A stretch of 64,000 nt of DNA. Origin: Breoghania sp. GTDB taxonomy: Bacteria; Pseudomonadota; Alphaproteobacteria; Rhizobiales; Stappiaceae. Below the pieces are notes generated by a model. That model searched no databases. It was not told where the DNA came from and worked only from the letters and a program-made list of their open reading frames with translations. Shown here in pieces: positions 41,902 to 53,579 of the stretch. The translations under genes were made by a program, and so were the position numbers. Position 1 is the stretch's first letter. Each line of letters starts with the position of its first letter. The stretch covers positions 124,001 through 188,000 of the forward strand of contig NZ_JASJAV010000001.1 in NCBI RefSeq assembly GCF_030066895.1, written 5' to 3'.

Positions 41902-42921
41902 CTAGCGGTCCGCAAGACGCGCGAGCAATGCGCGCAACTCCTCCCGTGCGGCCTGTTCGTCGAGAGGTTTCGGCTCGGACCGCGCATCGAGCGCTGCTTT
42001 CGCACGCCTTAGCGGCGCGCCGGTCAGTTCCGGGGAGCGGGCCGCGACTTCCGTCATTTCGGCCATGTCCCCGTTGCAATGCAAGGCCAGATCGCACCCC
42101 GCATCGAACGCGACCTGTGCCCGGTCTCCAAGCGCCCCCGCAAGCGCCTGCATGGAGAGATCGTCGCTCATCAGGCATCCGTCAAAACCGATGATGCCGC
42201 GAATGACGTCGTCGATCATCCGTTTCGAGGTCGTCGCCGGGTTGAGCGCGTCATAGGCGGTGTAGACCACATGCGCCGTCATCGCCAGAGGAAGGCCCGA
42301 CAGACGGCGGAAAGGCTCGAAATCGACCGCTTCCAGATCCACGGCCGGAGTATCGACCCGCGGCAATTCCAGATAGCTGTCGGCTCCTGCCCACCCCCTG
42401 CCCCGGCACATGCTTGGCGACCGGCAGAACGCCGCCCACAGCCAGACCTTCGGCCACAGCCCCGCCAGCGTCACCACCGTCTCGACATCTTCGCCATAGG
42501 CCCTGTCGCCGATCACGTCATGGCCGCTCTTGGCGGGCACATCGAGAACCGGCAGGCAATCGACCGTGATGCCGAGAGCATGGAGATCATGCGCGATCAG
42601 CCGGACACCGAGCCAAGCGGCCCGCTTGCCCGCTTGCGCATCGACCGCGAACAGTTGGCCGTAGTGTCGGCCCGGCGGATAGGAGGACCAGTGCGGCGGC
42701 TTCAGGCGCTGGACGCGCCCGCCTTCCTGATCGATCAGCACCGGAGCATCGGCGTAGCCGACCGCATCGCGAAACGCAGCGACCAGATCGGCAACCTGGG
42801 CCGGTTCGGACACATTGTGGCCAAACAGGATCAGGCCCTACGGCCGTTCATTTGCAAAAAAAGCCCGCTCGTCTGCACTGAGGCGAAGCTGCGCGCAGCC
42901 CGTTATGAAAGCCTTCGTCAT
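41902..42921 (-). pseudogene. nagZ: Beta-N-acetylhexosaminidase NagZ, multiply broken
   Basis: GH3 enzyme of cell-wall recycling that removes GlcNAc from anhydro-muropeptides in the cytoplasm. The gene starts MTKAFITGCAQLRLSADERA at 42921; ERP is then followed by TAG (42838-42840) where the family has ERPWGLILFGRN, so TGG has changed to TAG. The frame resumes with VSEPAQVADLVAAFRDAVG and LIDQEGGRVQRLKPPHW. Two frameshifts (near 42455 and 42405) enclose the segment GLAVGGVLPVAKHVPGQG, and the catalytic motif KHxPGxGxxxxDSH ends DSY, so the active-site His is lost as well. The rest (PLAMTAHVVYTAYD, GCLMSDDLSMQALAG) is open to 41902. Four lesions make loss of function near certain. Confidence 0.9.
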
Positions 42922-43008
42922 CACACTTCCCACAGACAGACAGACGGATGAGCAAGGACGCGACGAGGATATCCCCGCACGCGCCCCACTTCCGATTTGA
43001 TTGCCAAA

Positions 43009-45405
43009 CTAGCGAATATACCGGACGAAACAGTCGCCGCCCGCCGTTTTCAACCGCGAGCAAAGGTCGTCGGCTTCCGCCTGATCGCCCGCCACAATCC
43101 GCACCCGGTAGAAGGTGCCGCGATCGCCAAGATCGACGCTCGGATAGACGGCCTGCAAGTTGCCGAGAATGGACGGGAACCGCCACTGCATCGAGGCATA
43201 AGCCGCCTGCGCCTGCTCAAGCGTGCGCTGGGAGGAGATCTGGACCACGTAGGATCCGGCAGGAACGGCAGCGGTAGAGGCTGTCGAGGCCGCAAGACGC
43301 GGGCTTGCAGCCGGCTGCGCGGCGTTTCCGCCCGTCAGATCGAGAGGACCGGTGCGCTGGATCGGCGCGTCGTAGACAGGTGTCGCCGCCGCCACGCGCG
43401 TTTCCGGGGCATCGGGCTTGGGACGCGGCATCAGGGTCACGACATCGCCCGTCGCGGCCTCGCCATTCTCCGCAGTCCGCTCCGGCGTCATCGGCACGCG
43501 CGCTTCCGCCGTGTCCTGCGTATCGGTGGAGGTCGCAGCCCCCACTTCATTGGCGGGACGCGTGGCAACGGTGCGGATATTCGCATTCGCGCCCGGCATG
43601 GCCTGAGGCGTCGTGTCGAGGGTCGGCGCGGTGGCGGCCTGCGGCGCATCCGCCGTAGCCGAGGAGCCCGGCAGATCGGACGCGGCGATGATCGTTCCAT
43701 CCGGCCGCACCACAACCGTGCGCACCCGCTTGGGCTGCGCCGGTGTGCTGGAGCCAACATTCTCGCCGGTCACGGACCTCGGAGAGCCGTCATCGATCGT
43801 GGGAACGCTGGAGATGGGCTCTTCCTCGCGCGGCACCAGTTGCTCATCGCGCGGCTCGACCCCGGCAACCCGGTCATAGATCGACTTGCTCGGCGTCGGC
43901 TCGCTCGAAGCTGCCTTCGGTTCCGGAAACACCTTGAAGGGCCCCTTCGCCGCGGTAATCCGCACCGGAGGACCGCTCGGGCCATCACCACCGAAGAGTC
44001 CGCCAATCGCAAAGGCGCCGCCGCCGATGATGACGACCGTCGCCACAGCAACCGCCACGATCATGCCGCGACGCTTCGGCTCGGCCTGCGGTGCAGCGCG
44101 CTTCTCCACCGCCGGATGTTCCGGCAGGACATCCTGAGCAACGCGAGCGGACTCGGCCTCGTCCGCCTCGAAAATGTCGTTGAGTTCGATACCGCCGTCA
44201 TCGACGGGCCGCTCGTAACCCGGCACCGCCCGCTCCACACGCGGTTCGTCATAATTCTGCGCAGCTTGCGCCGGTTCGGCAGACGGCCACTGCATGTCGT
44301 CCGGATCGAACCGCGGTTCGACATAGTTCTGCGCGACGCGCGGCTCCGGGCTTGCAGCAGGAGCCTCGGGAGCACGGATCGGGGTCGGCTCCACATAGAC
44401 GTCCGACTCGACGGAATAGCTTTCCTGCCCATAGGAGGGCGCGAAATCCTGATCGAAGGATCCGCGCAGCACTCCGCCCTGAACCGGAGAGACGACGTCT
44501 TCGGGCTCTGGCGCAGCAGGTTCCTGAGGCTGCGGAGCAACGGGCTCTTGCGAAGAGTCGCTCGAATAATCTTCGGAATAGCCGCCCAGCGCGGAGAAGT
44601 CTTCAGGCGAGGCATAGCCCTGGGGCTGCGAATAATCGCTCGGCTGAGGATTGCCGAAAGAAGCGCGGCGCAGCTCTTCCTGAACGGCCGCCTCCAGCGC
44701 CTCGACCGCCGCATCCGCATAGCTGGCGGACTCATCGACGGCGGCACTGCCCTGCGGCGATATCGGTTCGATATAGGGCTCCGGTTCCGGCTCGGACGCA
44801 CGACGGGGCGGCTGAACGGGTCCCGGGGCATAGTCCGGCTCGGACGCCGAATAGGCCATCGGATTGAATCTTCCGCCCAGCGACACGTTGTGATGCGTCG
44901 GCTGTGCGGGCTCCGGAACTCGCGCGGCGCGCGCTTCGGAGGCAAGAATGGAATGCGCGGGAATGTTGTCGGGCGGCATGTGCGGCGTGGCGCGCGGCAA
45001 CGGATGCGTGACGCGCGATGCGGCGCTCGCAGGCTGTCGGGCCCGCGGCTGCTGCTGCACTGGCTGAGGCTCGGACTGAGCTGCCGCCGGCTGCGTGGGA
45101 TAGGACGGAGCAAGCTCGGCCATCAGCTCCGCTTCAAGACCGGAGCCGAAATCCTCGGGCAAGCTGTATTCCTGCAGTTCGGACAACTCTTCGGGGGCCG
45201 CCTCGCCCTGGGGCTGCGGCACATCCTCGTAAGGAGAGGTCACGGAAGGGGTGTGTGCGGACTCGCTGACGATACGCGCGAGTTCGACGAGCGGATCCTC
45301 GACATAAGCCGACTGGGGGCTCGGTCGGTTATCGGCCTGAGCCTGATCCGCATAATGTTCGTCCGCTTCGCTGTGGGTGAACGTGGGCGTTTTTATGTCG
45401 GACAT
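43009..45405 (-). CDS. SPOR domain protein with single membrane segment
   Basis: A 798-residue envelope protein. The first 440 residues are acidic and rich in Pro, Gln, Glu and Tyr with no fold I can name; a single membrane segment follows (GMIVAVAVATVVIIGGGAFA, about 450-475), then a Pro/Thr/Ala-rich periplasmic part and a C-terminal SPOR domain (about 720-798: AGSYVVQISSQRTLEQAQAA, VYPSVDLGDRGTFYRVRIVA, CSRLKTAGGDCFV). SPOR domains bind denuded glycan strands at division sites. It lies between argS and nagZ, its usual alphaproteobacterial place. It is intact over 2.4 kb. Confidence 0.9.
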   Translation of the reverse strand: MSDIKTPTFTHSEADEHYADQAQADNRPSPQSAYVEDPLVELARIVSESAHTPSVTSPYEDVPQPQGEAAPEELSELQEYSLPEDFGSGLEAELMAELAPSYPTQPAAAQSEPQPVQQQPRARQPASAASRVTHPLPRATPHMPPDNIPAHSILASEARAARVPEPAQPTHHNVSLGGRFNPMAYSASEPDYAPGPVQPPRRASEPEPEPYIEPISPQGSAAVDESASYADAAVEALEAAVQEELRRASFGNPQPSDYSQPQGYASPEDFSALGGYSEDYSSDSSQEPVAPQPQEPAAPEPEDVVSPVQGGVLRGSFDQDFAPSYGQESYSVESDVYVEPTPIRAPEAPAASPEPRVAQNYVEPRFDPDDMQWPSAEPAQAAQNYDEPRVERAVPGYERPVDDGGIELNDIFEADEAESARVAQDVLPEHPAVEKRAAPQAEPKRRGMIVAVAVATVVIIGGGAFAIGGLFGGDGPSGPPVRITAAKGPFKVFPEPKAASSEPTPSKSIYDRVAGVEPRDEQLVPREEEPISSVPTIDDGSPRSVTGENVGSSTPAQPKRVRTVVVRPDGTIIAASDLPGSSATADAPQAATAPTLDTTPQAMPGANANIRTVATRPANEVGAATSTDTQDTAEARVPMTPERTAENGEAATGDVVTLMPRPKPDAPETRVAAATPVYDAPIQRTGPLDLTGGNAAQPAASPRLAASTASTAAVPAGSYVVQISSQRTLEQAQAAYASMQWRFPSILGNLQAVYPSVDLGDRGTFYRVRIVAGDQAEADDLCSRLKTAGGDCFVRYIR

Positions 45406-45500
45406 GGACGAGCGCTAGACTTTCATTACCCGCAGGGCACTCTACACTTGCCGGGAGAGACTCACCACCGCTGGATCCGGCACCGACATTATGTCGGCTA

Positions 45501-47267
45501 TCAAAGCATTTCGTCCGGTGCATCCACACCGAGAACTGACAAACCCGAAGCCAAAACTGTCGCAATCGAGCGCACCAGCGCCAATCGCGACCGGGACAAA
45601 TCTAAACCTTCAACGTTAATAAAGCGTAATTTAGGCGAATCCTTGCCTTTATTCCAATGCGCATGCAACGCGCTGGCCAATTCATTCAGATAAAATGCCA
45701 GTCGATGCGGCTCACGCGCCGCCGCCGCCGAATCGACGATTCGCGGCCACTCCGCCATTTTGGCGATGAGATACAGCTCGCCGCGATCATCGAGCTTCGA
45801 AAAATCGGCCTCCATCAAGGCCTTGTTCGACAGATCGAGATCAGGCAGCTCCGCCGCCGCCTGCCGGAAGACCGACATGCAGCGCGCATGGGCGTACTGG
45901 ACATAGAAGACGGGGTTGTCCTTGGACTGTTCCGTCACCTTGGCGAAGTCGAAATCAAGCGGCGCGTCGTTCTTGCGATAGAGCATCATGAAGCGCACCG
46001 GATCCTGGCCGACCTCGTCCACCACCTCGCGCAGCGTGATGAAATCGCCCGAACGCTTCGACATACGCACCGGCTCGCCGTCGCGGAACAGCTTCACGAG
46101 CTGGCAAAGCCGCACGATGACCTTCGCCTCGCCGCCTGAAATCGCCCGCCCGACAGCCTCAAGCCGCTTGACGTAACCGCCGTGGTCGGCGCCCAGCACA
46201 TAGATCATCTGCTTGAAGTCGCGCAGATACTTGGAGCGAAAATAGGCAACGTCAGCGGCGAAGTAGGTGTAGGGTCCGTCCGATTTCTTCAGCGGACGAT
46301 CGATGTCGTCGCCGTAATCGGTGGCGCGGAACAGCGTCTGCTCGCGATCTTCCCAGTCTTCCGGCAACTGGCCCTTCGGCGGTGGCAGGCTTCCCTCGTA
46401 GACAAGGCCGCGCGTGCGCAACTCGTCGAGCATGGCGTCGATTTCCGACGGCGCACCGTCCTTGCGCTGATGCAGCGTGCGCTCGGAATAGAAAACGTCG
46501 TGACGCACGTTAAGCGTCTGCAGGTCGTCGCGGATCATATCCATCATCGCGTCGATGGAGAAGTTGCGGACGACCGGCATCCAATCGTCTTCATCCATCT
46601 TCAGGAGCTTGTCGCCATGCGCCTCGGCCAGCGCCTTGCCGACCAGCACCAGATAGTCGCCGGGATAAAGCCCGCTCGGGATCTCGCCGATTTCCTCGCC
46701 CAGCGTCTCGCGATAGCGCAGGAAGGTGGACCGGGCGAGCACGTCGATCTGAACGCCCGCATCATTGATGTAATATTCGCGGGTCACGTCGTACCCGACA
46801 AAGGCCAGCAGGCTCGCCAGCGCATCGCCCACCACCGCGCCGCGGCAATGCCCCACATGCATCGGCCCAGTCGGATTGGCGGACACGTATTCCACGTTGA
46901 CCTTGACGCCCGCCCCACGCGAGCTGCGGCCGTAGCCCTGCCCCTCGTCAAGAACTTTCGCGAGAAGTCCCGTCCAATAGCTTGATTTCAGACGCAGATT
47001 GACAAAACCCGGACCGGCGATCTCGACCGTCTCCACATCCGCGTCGGCCTTCAGCCCTTCCGCGATCAGTTCAGCCAGATCGCGCGGCTTGCGGCGCGCG
47101 GGCTTGGCGAGCACGAGTGCGGCGTTGGTGGCCAGATCACCATGAGCCGGATCGCGTGGCGGCTCCACCACGAGACGCGCCAGATCGGCGTCGCTCAGAT
47201 CGGCGGCAAAATCCAGACCACGCACGATGGCGCGGACCCGTTCGGCGAATTCGGCAAAGACGTTCAT
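45501..47267 (-). CDS. argS: Arginyl-tRNA synthetase
   Basis: Class I synthetase that charges tRNA-Arg. The 588-residue protein has the HIGH-type motif [19 protein letters not shown], the KMSKS-type motif [14 protein letters not shown], the N-terminal additional domain ([20 protein letters not shown]) and the DALR anticodon-binding domain with the C-terminal [12 protein letters not shown]. It is intact over 1.77 kb. It lies between dgt and the SPOR gene on the same strand. Confidence 0.97.
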   Translation of the reverse strand: MNVFAEFAERVRAIVRGLDFAADLSDADLARLVVEPPRDPAHGDLATNAALVLAKPARRKPRDLAELIAEGLKADADVETVEIAGPGFVNLRLKSSYWTGLLAKVLDEGQGYGRSSRGAGVKVNVEYVSANPTGPMHVGHCRGAVVGDALASLLAFVGYDVTREYYINDAGVQIDVLARSTFLRYRETLGEEIGEIPSGLYPGDYLVLVGKALAEAHGDKLLKMDEDDWMPVVRNFSIDAMMDMIRDDLQTLNVRHDVFYSERTLHQRKDGAPSEIDAMLDELRTRGLVYEGSLPPPKGQLPEDWEDREQTLFRATDYGDDIDRPLKKSDGPYTYFAADVAYFRSKYLRDFKQMIYVLGADHGGYVKRLEAVGRAISGGEAKVIVRLCQLVKLFRDGEPVRMSKRSGDFITLREVVDEVGQDPVRFMMLYRKNDAPLDFDFAKVTEQSKDNPVFYVQYAHARCMSVFRQAAAELPDLDLSNKALMEADFSKLDDRGELYLIAKMAEWPRIVDSAAAAREPHRLAFYLNELASALHAHWNKGKDSPKLRFINVEGLDLSRSRLALVRSIATVLASGLSVLGVDAPDEML

Positions 47268-47353
47268 CGGACCAACTGTTCATGTGGCGGCGGCGGGCAT
47301 GGGACCCGTGCACAAAAGCCGGTGACGCGTTGCCGCGTTCCGGCCGCGCTCGC

Positions 47354-48595
47354 CTATCGCAATTCCGGGGTATCGTCAAACAATCGGCTATGTTCATCGA
47401 TGGCGTAGCGATCCGTCATGCCGGCGATGTAGTCGCAAACACGGCGGTGAACCGTTGTTGACGTGGCATCGTCCAGGTCGTCGGCCCACTCATCCGGCAT
47501 CTCGTGCGGATAGGTGAGGAAGCCATCATAAAGGTCGCGAACGACCTTGGCCACCAGTTTGCGAACGGCGAGCACGTCCTCGTGCCGGTACATGTGCTCG
47601 AACAGGAACGTCTTGATCCCGACCTCCGCCGCCGCCATGGCGGGCGAAAAACCGATGACCGCCCCCTTGGCCGCGCGGATATCTTCCGCCGACAACAGTC
47701 TCAGCTCCTGAATCCGCGCCTGCGCCTCGCCGATCACGTCCTCCACCATGCGGGTGATAGCCCGACGCACCAGCTCGTGAATGCGCCGCGGCGTCTCAAG
47801 TCCCGGATAGCGATTGTCGACCTCGGCCAGGATCTCATCCCACAAAGGCACGTCCTTCAAGTGCTCGAGCCGGAAGAGACCGGCGCGCAGCCCGTCGTCG
47901 AGATCGTGCGAGTCATAGGCGATATCGTCGGCGATCGCGGCCGCCTGCGCCTCTGCGGACGGCCAGGACCACAGCATCAGCCCGTCATGGGCGGGATAGT
48001 CGAGGATGACCTGCGGCAGACCGTGCTCGGCATACTTACCGATGCCGTTGCCCGCCCGGTCCGTCAGCGGACCGTTGTGCTTGACGAGGCCTTCCAGCGT
48101 CTCCCAGGCGAGATTGAGACCGTCGAATTCGGCGTAGCGGCGTTCCAGCTTGGTGACGATCCTCAGGCTCTGGGAATTGTGGTCAAACCCGCCGAAATCC
48201 GCCATGCAGGCATCCAGCACATCCTCGCCCTCGTGGCCGAAGGGCGTGTGGCCGAGATCGTGAGCCAGCGCCAGGGCTTCGGCCAGATCCTCATCGAGCC
48301 GCAGCGCGCGGGCGATGGAGCGCGCAATCTGCGACACCTCGATGGAATGGGTCAGCCGCGTGCGGAAATGATCGCCCTCGTGATAGACGAAGACCTGCGT
48401 CTTGTGCTTAAGGCGGCGAAAGGCGGTGGAATGGATGATCCGGTCACGGTCGCGCTGATAGGGCGTGCGGGTTGGACTGTCTGGCTCGGGCTTCAGCCGT
48501 CCGCGGCTGTGTCCGGGGTTGATGGCATAAGGTGCACGCTCCTGCGAACCGAACCCGAGTTCCGCACGTGCCAAACGCACCGTCATCTCATTCAC
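47354..48595 (-). CDS. dgt: Deoxyguanosinetriphosphate triphosphohydrolase-like protein
   Basis: HD-domain dNTP triphosphohydrolase that cuts dNTPs to nucleoside and triphosphate and so tunes dNTP pools. The 413-residue protein shows [40 protein letters not shown] and the HD pair [18 protein letters not shown], then [20 protein letters not shown] and [17 protein letters not shown]; all metal-binding His/Asp positions are present. It is intact. It diverges from erpA across about 250 bases and heads the long minus-strand cluster. Confidence 0.95.
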   Translation of the reverse strand: MNEMTVRLARAELGFGSQERAPYAINPGHSRGRLKPEPDSPTRTPYQRDRDRIIHSTAFRRLKHKTQVFVYHEGDHFRTRLTHSIEVSQIARSIARALRLDEDLAEALALAHDLGHTPFGHEGEDVLDACMADFGGFDHNSQSLRIVTKLERRYAEFDGLNLAWETLEGLVKHNGPLTDRAGNGIGKYAEHGLPQVILDYPAHDGLMLWSWPSAEAQAAAIADDIAYDSHDLDDGLRAGLFRLEHLKDVPLWDEILAEVDNRYPGLETPRRIHELVRRAITRMVEDVIGEAQARIQELRLLSAEDIRAAKGAVIGFSPAMAAAEVGIKTFLFEHMYRHEDVLAVRKLVAKVVRDLYDGFLTYPHEMPDEWADDLDDATSTTVHRRVCDYIAGMTDRYAIDEHSRLFDDTPELR

Positions 48596-48848
48596 TCCAT
48601 CAATCCCGGGTCAACCCCGTGGCACGATGGCACCGCCCTTTTTGAACACGCCCGCCTGCCCTAATATTGTCGGCAAACGGCGCCCCTTCGGCGATGCTGT
48701 GTTGCGATGCCTGTCCGAATATCCGGCAAAGGCACCGCCCCGTGGGGAGGCCGAGTCTGCAACGTCGCGGATTTCCTAGCATGCCCGCCCGCGCAAGCGT
48801 AAGGGCCAGCGGCAGCCGGGGGCCCGACAATCGCACGGAAACGATGAC

Positions 48849-49208
48849 ATGACTGTTGCCGCCGATATCGACCACGCTGAGACCGCTTCCGTAACCCTGA
48901 GCGACCGCGCCGCAAAGCGCGTCGCCGCGATCCTCTCCAAGGAAGCAGACGGCACGATGCTGCGCATCTCCGTCGAAGGTGGCGGATGTTCGGGCTTCCA
49001 GTACGTCTACGAACTGGTGACGACCACGGCCGACGACGATCTCGTTTTGAAGAAGGCCGGTGCGACCGTGCTGATCGATTCGGTCTCGCTGCCCTACATG
49101 GAAGGCTCCGTCATCGATTTCGTCGACGATCTGATGGGTCAGGCGTTCAAGATCGACAACCCGAACGCGGTTGCCACCTGCGGCTGCGGCACGAGTTTTT
49201 CCGTCTAG
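48849..49208 (+). CDS. erpA: Iron-sulfur cluster insertion protein ErpA (A-type carrier)
   Basis: A-type carrier that delivers Fe-S clusters to target enzymes. The 119-residue product has the three conserved cysteines in RISVEGGGCSGFQYVYEL and ATCGCGTSFSV, plus VLIDSVSLPYMEGSVIDFVD. It is intact. It diverges from dgt and is followed by xthA on the same strand; a run of eight T residues lies shortly after its stop codon. The order dgt-argS next to erpA is common in alphaproteobacteria. Confidence 0.93.
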   Translation: MTVAADIDHAETASVTLSDRAAKRVAAILSKEADGTMLRISVEGGGCSGFQYVYELVTTTADDDLVLKKAGATVLIDSVSLPYMEGSVIDFVDDLMGQAFKIDNPNAVATCGCGTSFSV

Positions 49209-49294
49209 CGATCCGTTTTTTTTCAATCCGGCGGGAACGGTGCCCTCCCCGAATCCGCCGGTCCGTGCTAAGTCCGTCGCGAACAGCGGATGGA

Positions 49295-50084
<790 letters not shown>

Positions 50085-50275
50085 TCGCCCCCGGCGACAG
50101 GTCCCCACGAGGCTTTTTGCTGCCGTCAGGACCGGTTATCCGGTCTCGTTTACATTTCGCAACGGCAAGTTGACGGGAGAGCAACCATTCGACAATACAG
50201 ATATTTACCCCTGTTCTATTTATCAATTCACGCGTTAGATTTTTCAACGTAACCAAATTGTTCCGGGGGGAATAC

Positions 50276-51083
50276 ATGACGGTTCGTATCGACAAGACCG
50301 ACGCGGTCACCACCATCACCATCGACAGGCCGGAGGCGCGCAATGCGATCGATCCGACCACGGCCGATGCGCTCTACGATGCCTTCCTGGCTTTCGAGAA
50401 CGACAACGACGCGCGCGTGGCGGTGCTCACCGGATCCGAAGGTATTTTCTGCGCCGGATTCGACCTCAAGACGGCCAGCGAGCTTGCGGGTGAACGCCGA
50501 CCGCTCGGCGAATTCGATATTCCGCCGGGCTGGAACGGCAAGCGCGAGACAGCCCCACGCGGACCGATGAGCCCGACCCATCTTTTCCTCGAAAAACCGA
50601 TGATCGCCGCCATTGCCGGACCGGCCGTTGCCGGCGGCATGGAACTCGCCCTGATGGCGGATGCGGGTGATGGAGGAAAGCTCCTACATGGGCGTTTTCT
50701 GCCGCCGCTGAGGCGTTCCGCTGATCGACGGCGGCACGGCCCGCCTGCCCCGCCTCGTCGGCATGGGCCGGGCGATGGACCTGATCCTGACCGGGCGCAA
50801 GGCGGGGGCGAAGGAATGCGGCGAGATCGATCTGGCCGAGCGCATCGTTACGGATGGCGCCGCCCTTTCCACTGCTCAGGCGCTTGCCGCCGAAATTGCA
50901 CTTTTCCCGCCCGAATGCGTGCGCGCAGACCTTCGCGCCACCCAGCTCGGATGGGGCCAGCCGATCCATTCCGCATTGCAGATTGAATGGAAGAGCCGTC
51001 AGATTCTTGAACGCGAAAGCATCGCCGGTGCGACCCGATTTATCGAGAGCGCAGAGCGAAGCAGCAATTTCAAGACGATCTAG
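50276..51083 (+). pseudogene. Enoyl-CoA hydratase/isomerase family protein, frameshift and TGA
   Basis: Crotonase-fold enzyme, class expected to hydrate enoyl-CoA in fatty-acid or amino-acid breakdown. The start MTVRIDKTDAVTTITIDRPE follows GGGGGG; ARNAIDPTTADALYDAF, GSEGIFCAGFDLKTASELAG and KPMIAAIAGPAVAGGMELAL are standard (oxyanion-hole segments present). Near 50667 the frame breaks after LMAD; the other frame gives RVMEESSYMGVFCRR and then TGA (50709-50711) where tryptophan is expected (RRWGVPLIDGG). It then runs on as GVPLIDGGTARLPRLVGMGR to 51083. The substrate is unknown. Confidence 0.85.
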
Positions 51084-51153
51084 GGGGTGAGCACGGCCGG
51101 AGGGCGGAGTGAGGACGACAAAGCTCACATTAGCCCTTCGGCTTGCGGATACC

Positions 51154-51831
51154 TTACCCTTCGTGCCCCAGCACGGTCGCGGCCATCGGGCGGGTAATCC
51201 GGCGGCGGGCGGCCAGCGCCTCACGGTCGAGCGTCGCCACGATGCGGTTTGCCGCCTCAAGCGAACGCTCCATCCGGACCACCAGATATTCGATTACCGG
51301 CAGATCCACCGATAGCTGGCGATCGGCGAAAAGCTTCACCAGCAGGCGACGCAAGAGATCGTCGTCCGGCTCCGCCACCTCCACAGGCGTTGCAAGGCGC
51401 AGGCGCGAGGCGAGATCGGGCAAGGTGAGGTTCCACGCCGCAGGCCATGTGCGCGAGGTGATCAGCACCTGACGCGAGGCATCGCGCGCGGCGTTGAGCA
51501 GATGGAACAACGCTTCCTCGTCGAGCCCGCCATGGGCGTCTTCCACCGCCACGGGCCCGTCGCGCACGACGGCCAGCATATCCTGCGAGCCGAGGCTGGA
51601 GGCCGGGATAATCTGCGCGCCGGAGGACTGGCGCCAGATGGAGACGAGATGCGTCTTGCCCGCTCCCACGGGCCCCGCCAACAACACGAAATCGGACGGC
51701 CAATCGGGCCACGACGTGATCAGATCGAACGCCGCGCGATTGCAGTCACCGACCAGAAAATCGTCACGCCCAAGCGCGGCCTCATACGGCAGCTCCAGCG
51801 GCAACTGGCGCGGCGTCCCACCCTCGCTCAT
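51154..51831 (-). CDS. hdaA: DnaA-related regulatory protein Hda
   Basis: DnaA-like AAA+ protein that, with the sliding clamp, turns DnaA-ATP into DnaA-ADP and so limits replication starts. The 225-residue product begins MSEGGTPRQLPLELPYEAAL, containing the clamp-binding QLPLEL motif, then Walker A LLAGPVGAGKTHLVSIW, the Walker B region PVAVEDAHGG, and the sensor ASRQVLITSRTWP; the C-terminus ends before a DnaA DNA-binding domain. It is intact. It is the last of a three-gene unit with the PerM-like and CDP-alcohol transferase genes. Confidence 0.92.
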   Translation of the reverse strand: MSEGGTPRQLPLELPYEAALGRDDFLVGDCNRAAFDLITSWPDWPSDFVLLAGPVGAGKTHLVSIWRQSSGAQIIPASSLGSQDMLAVVRDGPVAVEDAHGGLDEEALFHLLNAARDASRQVLITSRTWPAAWNLTLPDLASRLRLATPVEVAEPDDDLLRRLLVKLFADRQLSVDLPVIEYLVVRMERSLEAANRIVATLDREALAARRRITRPMAATVLGHEG

Positions 51832-51912
51832 TCCACATCCTCTATACTTGTCTTGTGCTGCCGTTTCGCCTTGAGCGGCATGGCGGACAAATCTTGCAAA
51901 AGCAAGGCACCG

Positions 51913-52992
51913 TCACCCATCGTGCTCGCTATCCCCTGCCGGACTTCGCGGATTGACACCGTAGTAGAACGAACTGGTGAGATACTGCTCGAGCCCGAAA
52001 CGGGCAAGCACACCGATTGCCGCCGACACCGGCACCGCGACCATCATGCCGACGAAGCCGAACAGATAACCGAAGGCGAAGAGCGCGAACATCAGCCAGA
52101 CCGGGTGGAGCCCCACCCGATCGCCGATGAGAATCGGGATGTTGCCTTCCAGGAACTGACCGGCGGCAAAGACCGCCAGAACGATGAAAATTATGTACCA
52201 ATCGGGCCAGAACTGCACCAGCGCCACGCCAAGCGACATGAGGAACCCGGTAGTCGCCCCGATATAGGGAATGAAGCTGATGAGCCCCGCGCCGATGCCG
52301 ATCAGCAACCCGAACTTCAACCCGACGACCGCCAACCCCACAGCATAGAACGTGCCGAGGATGAGACACACGCTGACCTGACCGCGGACAAACCCAGCCA
52401 CCGCGGTATCGATCTGTCCGACAAGCTTGTGAATGAGGTCGCAGTGTTCCAGAGATAGCCAGCTGCCGGCCTTGGCGATCATCCGGTCCCAATCGAGCAG
52501 CAGGTAGAAGGCGACGACCGGGGTGACCAGGAATAGCGCCATGATCGACATCAGCGCCTGTCCGCCGCTCCAGATCGATTTAAGCAGATTGCCGAGCCAG
52601 CCCGCCCCCTGGGTCATCAGGTTGCCGAGCGACGTTTTCAACTCATCCGTCCCGAACCCGGTCACGCGCCGCAACTGATCGCCGACATGCTCAACGATAA
52701 GGGTCTGAAGCTGGGAGACATAATCCGGCAGCGCCGCGATCAAGCTGGCGAGCTGATTGCCGAGAACCGGCAACAGCAGCACCAGAACCAGCAGAAACAG
52801 CAGCAGGATGGTGATCGTCGCCCACAGCCGGTTCATGCCGATGGCTTCCAGCCGATCGGCCACCGGATCGAGCACATAGGCAAGCGCCATGCCGGCGACG
52901 AATGGCAGCAGGATCGGCGAAAACACCCACAGAGACAGGATCATCGCGCAAAGGGCAATCATCCAGAACGTGATCCGGCGCTGCAGCGTCAT
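51913..52992 (-). CDS. AI-2E/PerM family membrane permease
   Basis: A 359-residue membrane protein of the AI-2E family (PerM/YhhT/TqsA), with about eight membrane segments in the usual arrangement: two helices, a soluble helical region (about 90-160), then LFLVTPVVAFYLLLDWDRMI, RGQVSVCLILGTFYAVGLAV, GAGLISFIPYIGATTGF and EGNIPILIGDRVGLHPVWLM. The substrate is uncertain; family members move autoinducer-2 or sodium, and many are uncharacterised. Its start overlaps the end of the CDP-alcohol transferase gene by 4 bases, and hda follows. It is intact. Confidence 0.88.
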   Translation of the reverse strand: MTLQRRITFWMIALCAMILSLWVFSPILLPFVAGMALAYVLDPVADRLEAIGMNRLWATITILLLFLLVLVLLLPVLGNQLASLIAALPDYVSQLQTLIVEHVGDQLRRVTGFGTDELKTSLGNLMTQGAGWLGNLLKSIWSGGQALMSIMALFLVTPVVAFYLLLDWDRMIAKAGSWLSLEHCDLIHKLVGQIDTAVAGFVRGQVSVCLILGTFYAVGLAVVGLKFGLLIGIGAGLISFIPYIGATTGFLMSLGVALVQFWPDWYIIFIVLAVFAAGQFLEGNIPILIGDRVGLHPVWLMFALFAFGYLFGFVGMMVAVPVSAAIGVLARFGLEQYLTSSFYYGVNPRSPAGDSEHDG

Positions 52993-53579
52993 TCATTCGT
53001 CCCTTCGCGTATGCCGTCCTTGCCCGTTTCACGAGCTCGGTTCTTCTCGGTCACCGCCATGTGAGCGAACCAGTCCACCACATAGCTTGCAGCGGATACG
53101 ATGGTCGTCAACGCGACGGCGTAGACCAATAGAAGACGCAATCCCCCGGTGGAAAGTTCCAATCCGGCTTCCGCCAGAACGATTGCCGCCAGCATGATCT
53201 GTACCATTGTATTGGCCTTGGAGACCATCAATGGATGCATCGGGACCGGCCGCCCCATGCCCCACGACAGGATCACGCCGCCGACGATGAGAATATCACG
53301 GCTGATCACCACGATGACCAGCCAGACCGGCAGCGCGCCGATCAGCCCCAGGCTGAGATAGATGGAAACAAGCAGAGCCTTGTCGGCAATCGGATCGAGA
53401 TAGGCGCCGAGTTCCGAATAAAGGGCGAAACGGCGGGCGATGATCCCATCGGCCGCATCGCTCAGTCCGGCGACGACGAAAAGCCAGAACGCGACGGCGT
53501 CCTCGCCGGAAACGATCATCGTGACGATGACCGGCACCAGGAGAAGGCGCAGAACCGAAATCAGGTTCGGCAGGGTCAT
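52989..53579 (-). CDS. CDP-alcohol phosphatidyltransferase family protein (PgsA-like)
   Basis: Membrane enzyme that transfers a phosphatidyl group from CDP-diacylglycerol to an alcohol, most likely in phosphatidylglycerophosphate or cardiolipin synthesis. The catalytic DGxxARxxxxxxxxGxxxDxxxD motif is complete in ADGIIARRFALYSELGAYLD followed by PIADKALL. About five membrane segments are seen; the protein has 196 residues, normal for the family. It starts the unit that continues through the PerM-like gene and hda, and it diverges from purM across 256 bases. Confidence 0.88.
   Translation of the reverse strand: MTLPNLISVLRLLLVPVIVTMIVSGEDAVAFWLFVVAGLSDAADGIIARRFALYSELGAYLDPIADKALLVSIYLSLGLIGALPVWLVIVVISRDILIVGGVILSWGMGRPVPMHPLMVSKANTMVQIMLAAIVLAEAGLELSTGGLRLLLVYAVALTTIVSAASYVVDWFAHMAVTEKNRARETGKDGIREGTNE

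Noticed and set aside
42997..45693. An 898-codon open frame on the plus strand.
   Set aside because: It is antisense to the SPOR gene, rich in Arg/Gly/His with no domain, and arises from GC-rich third positions.
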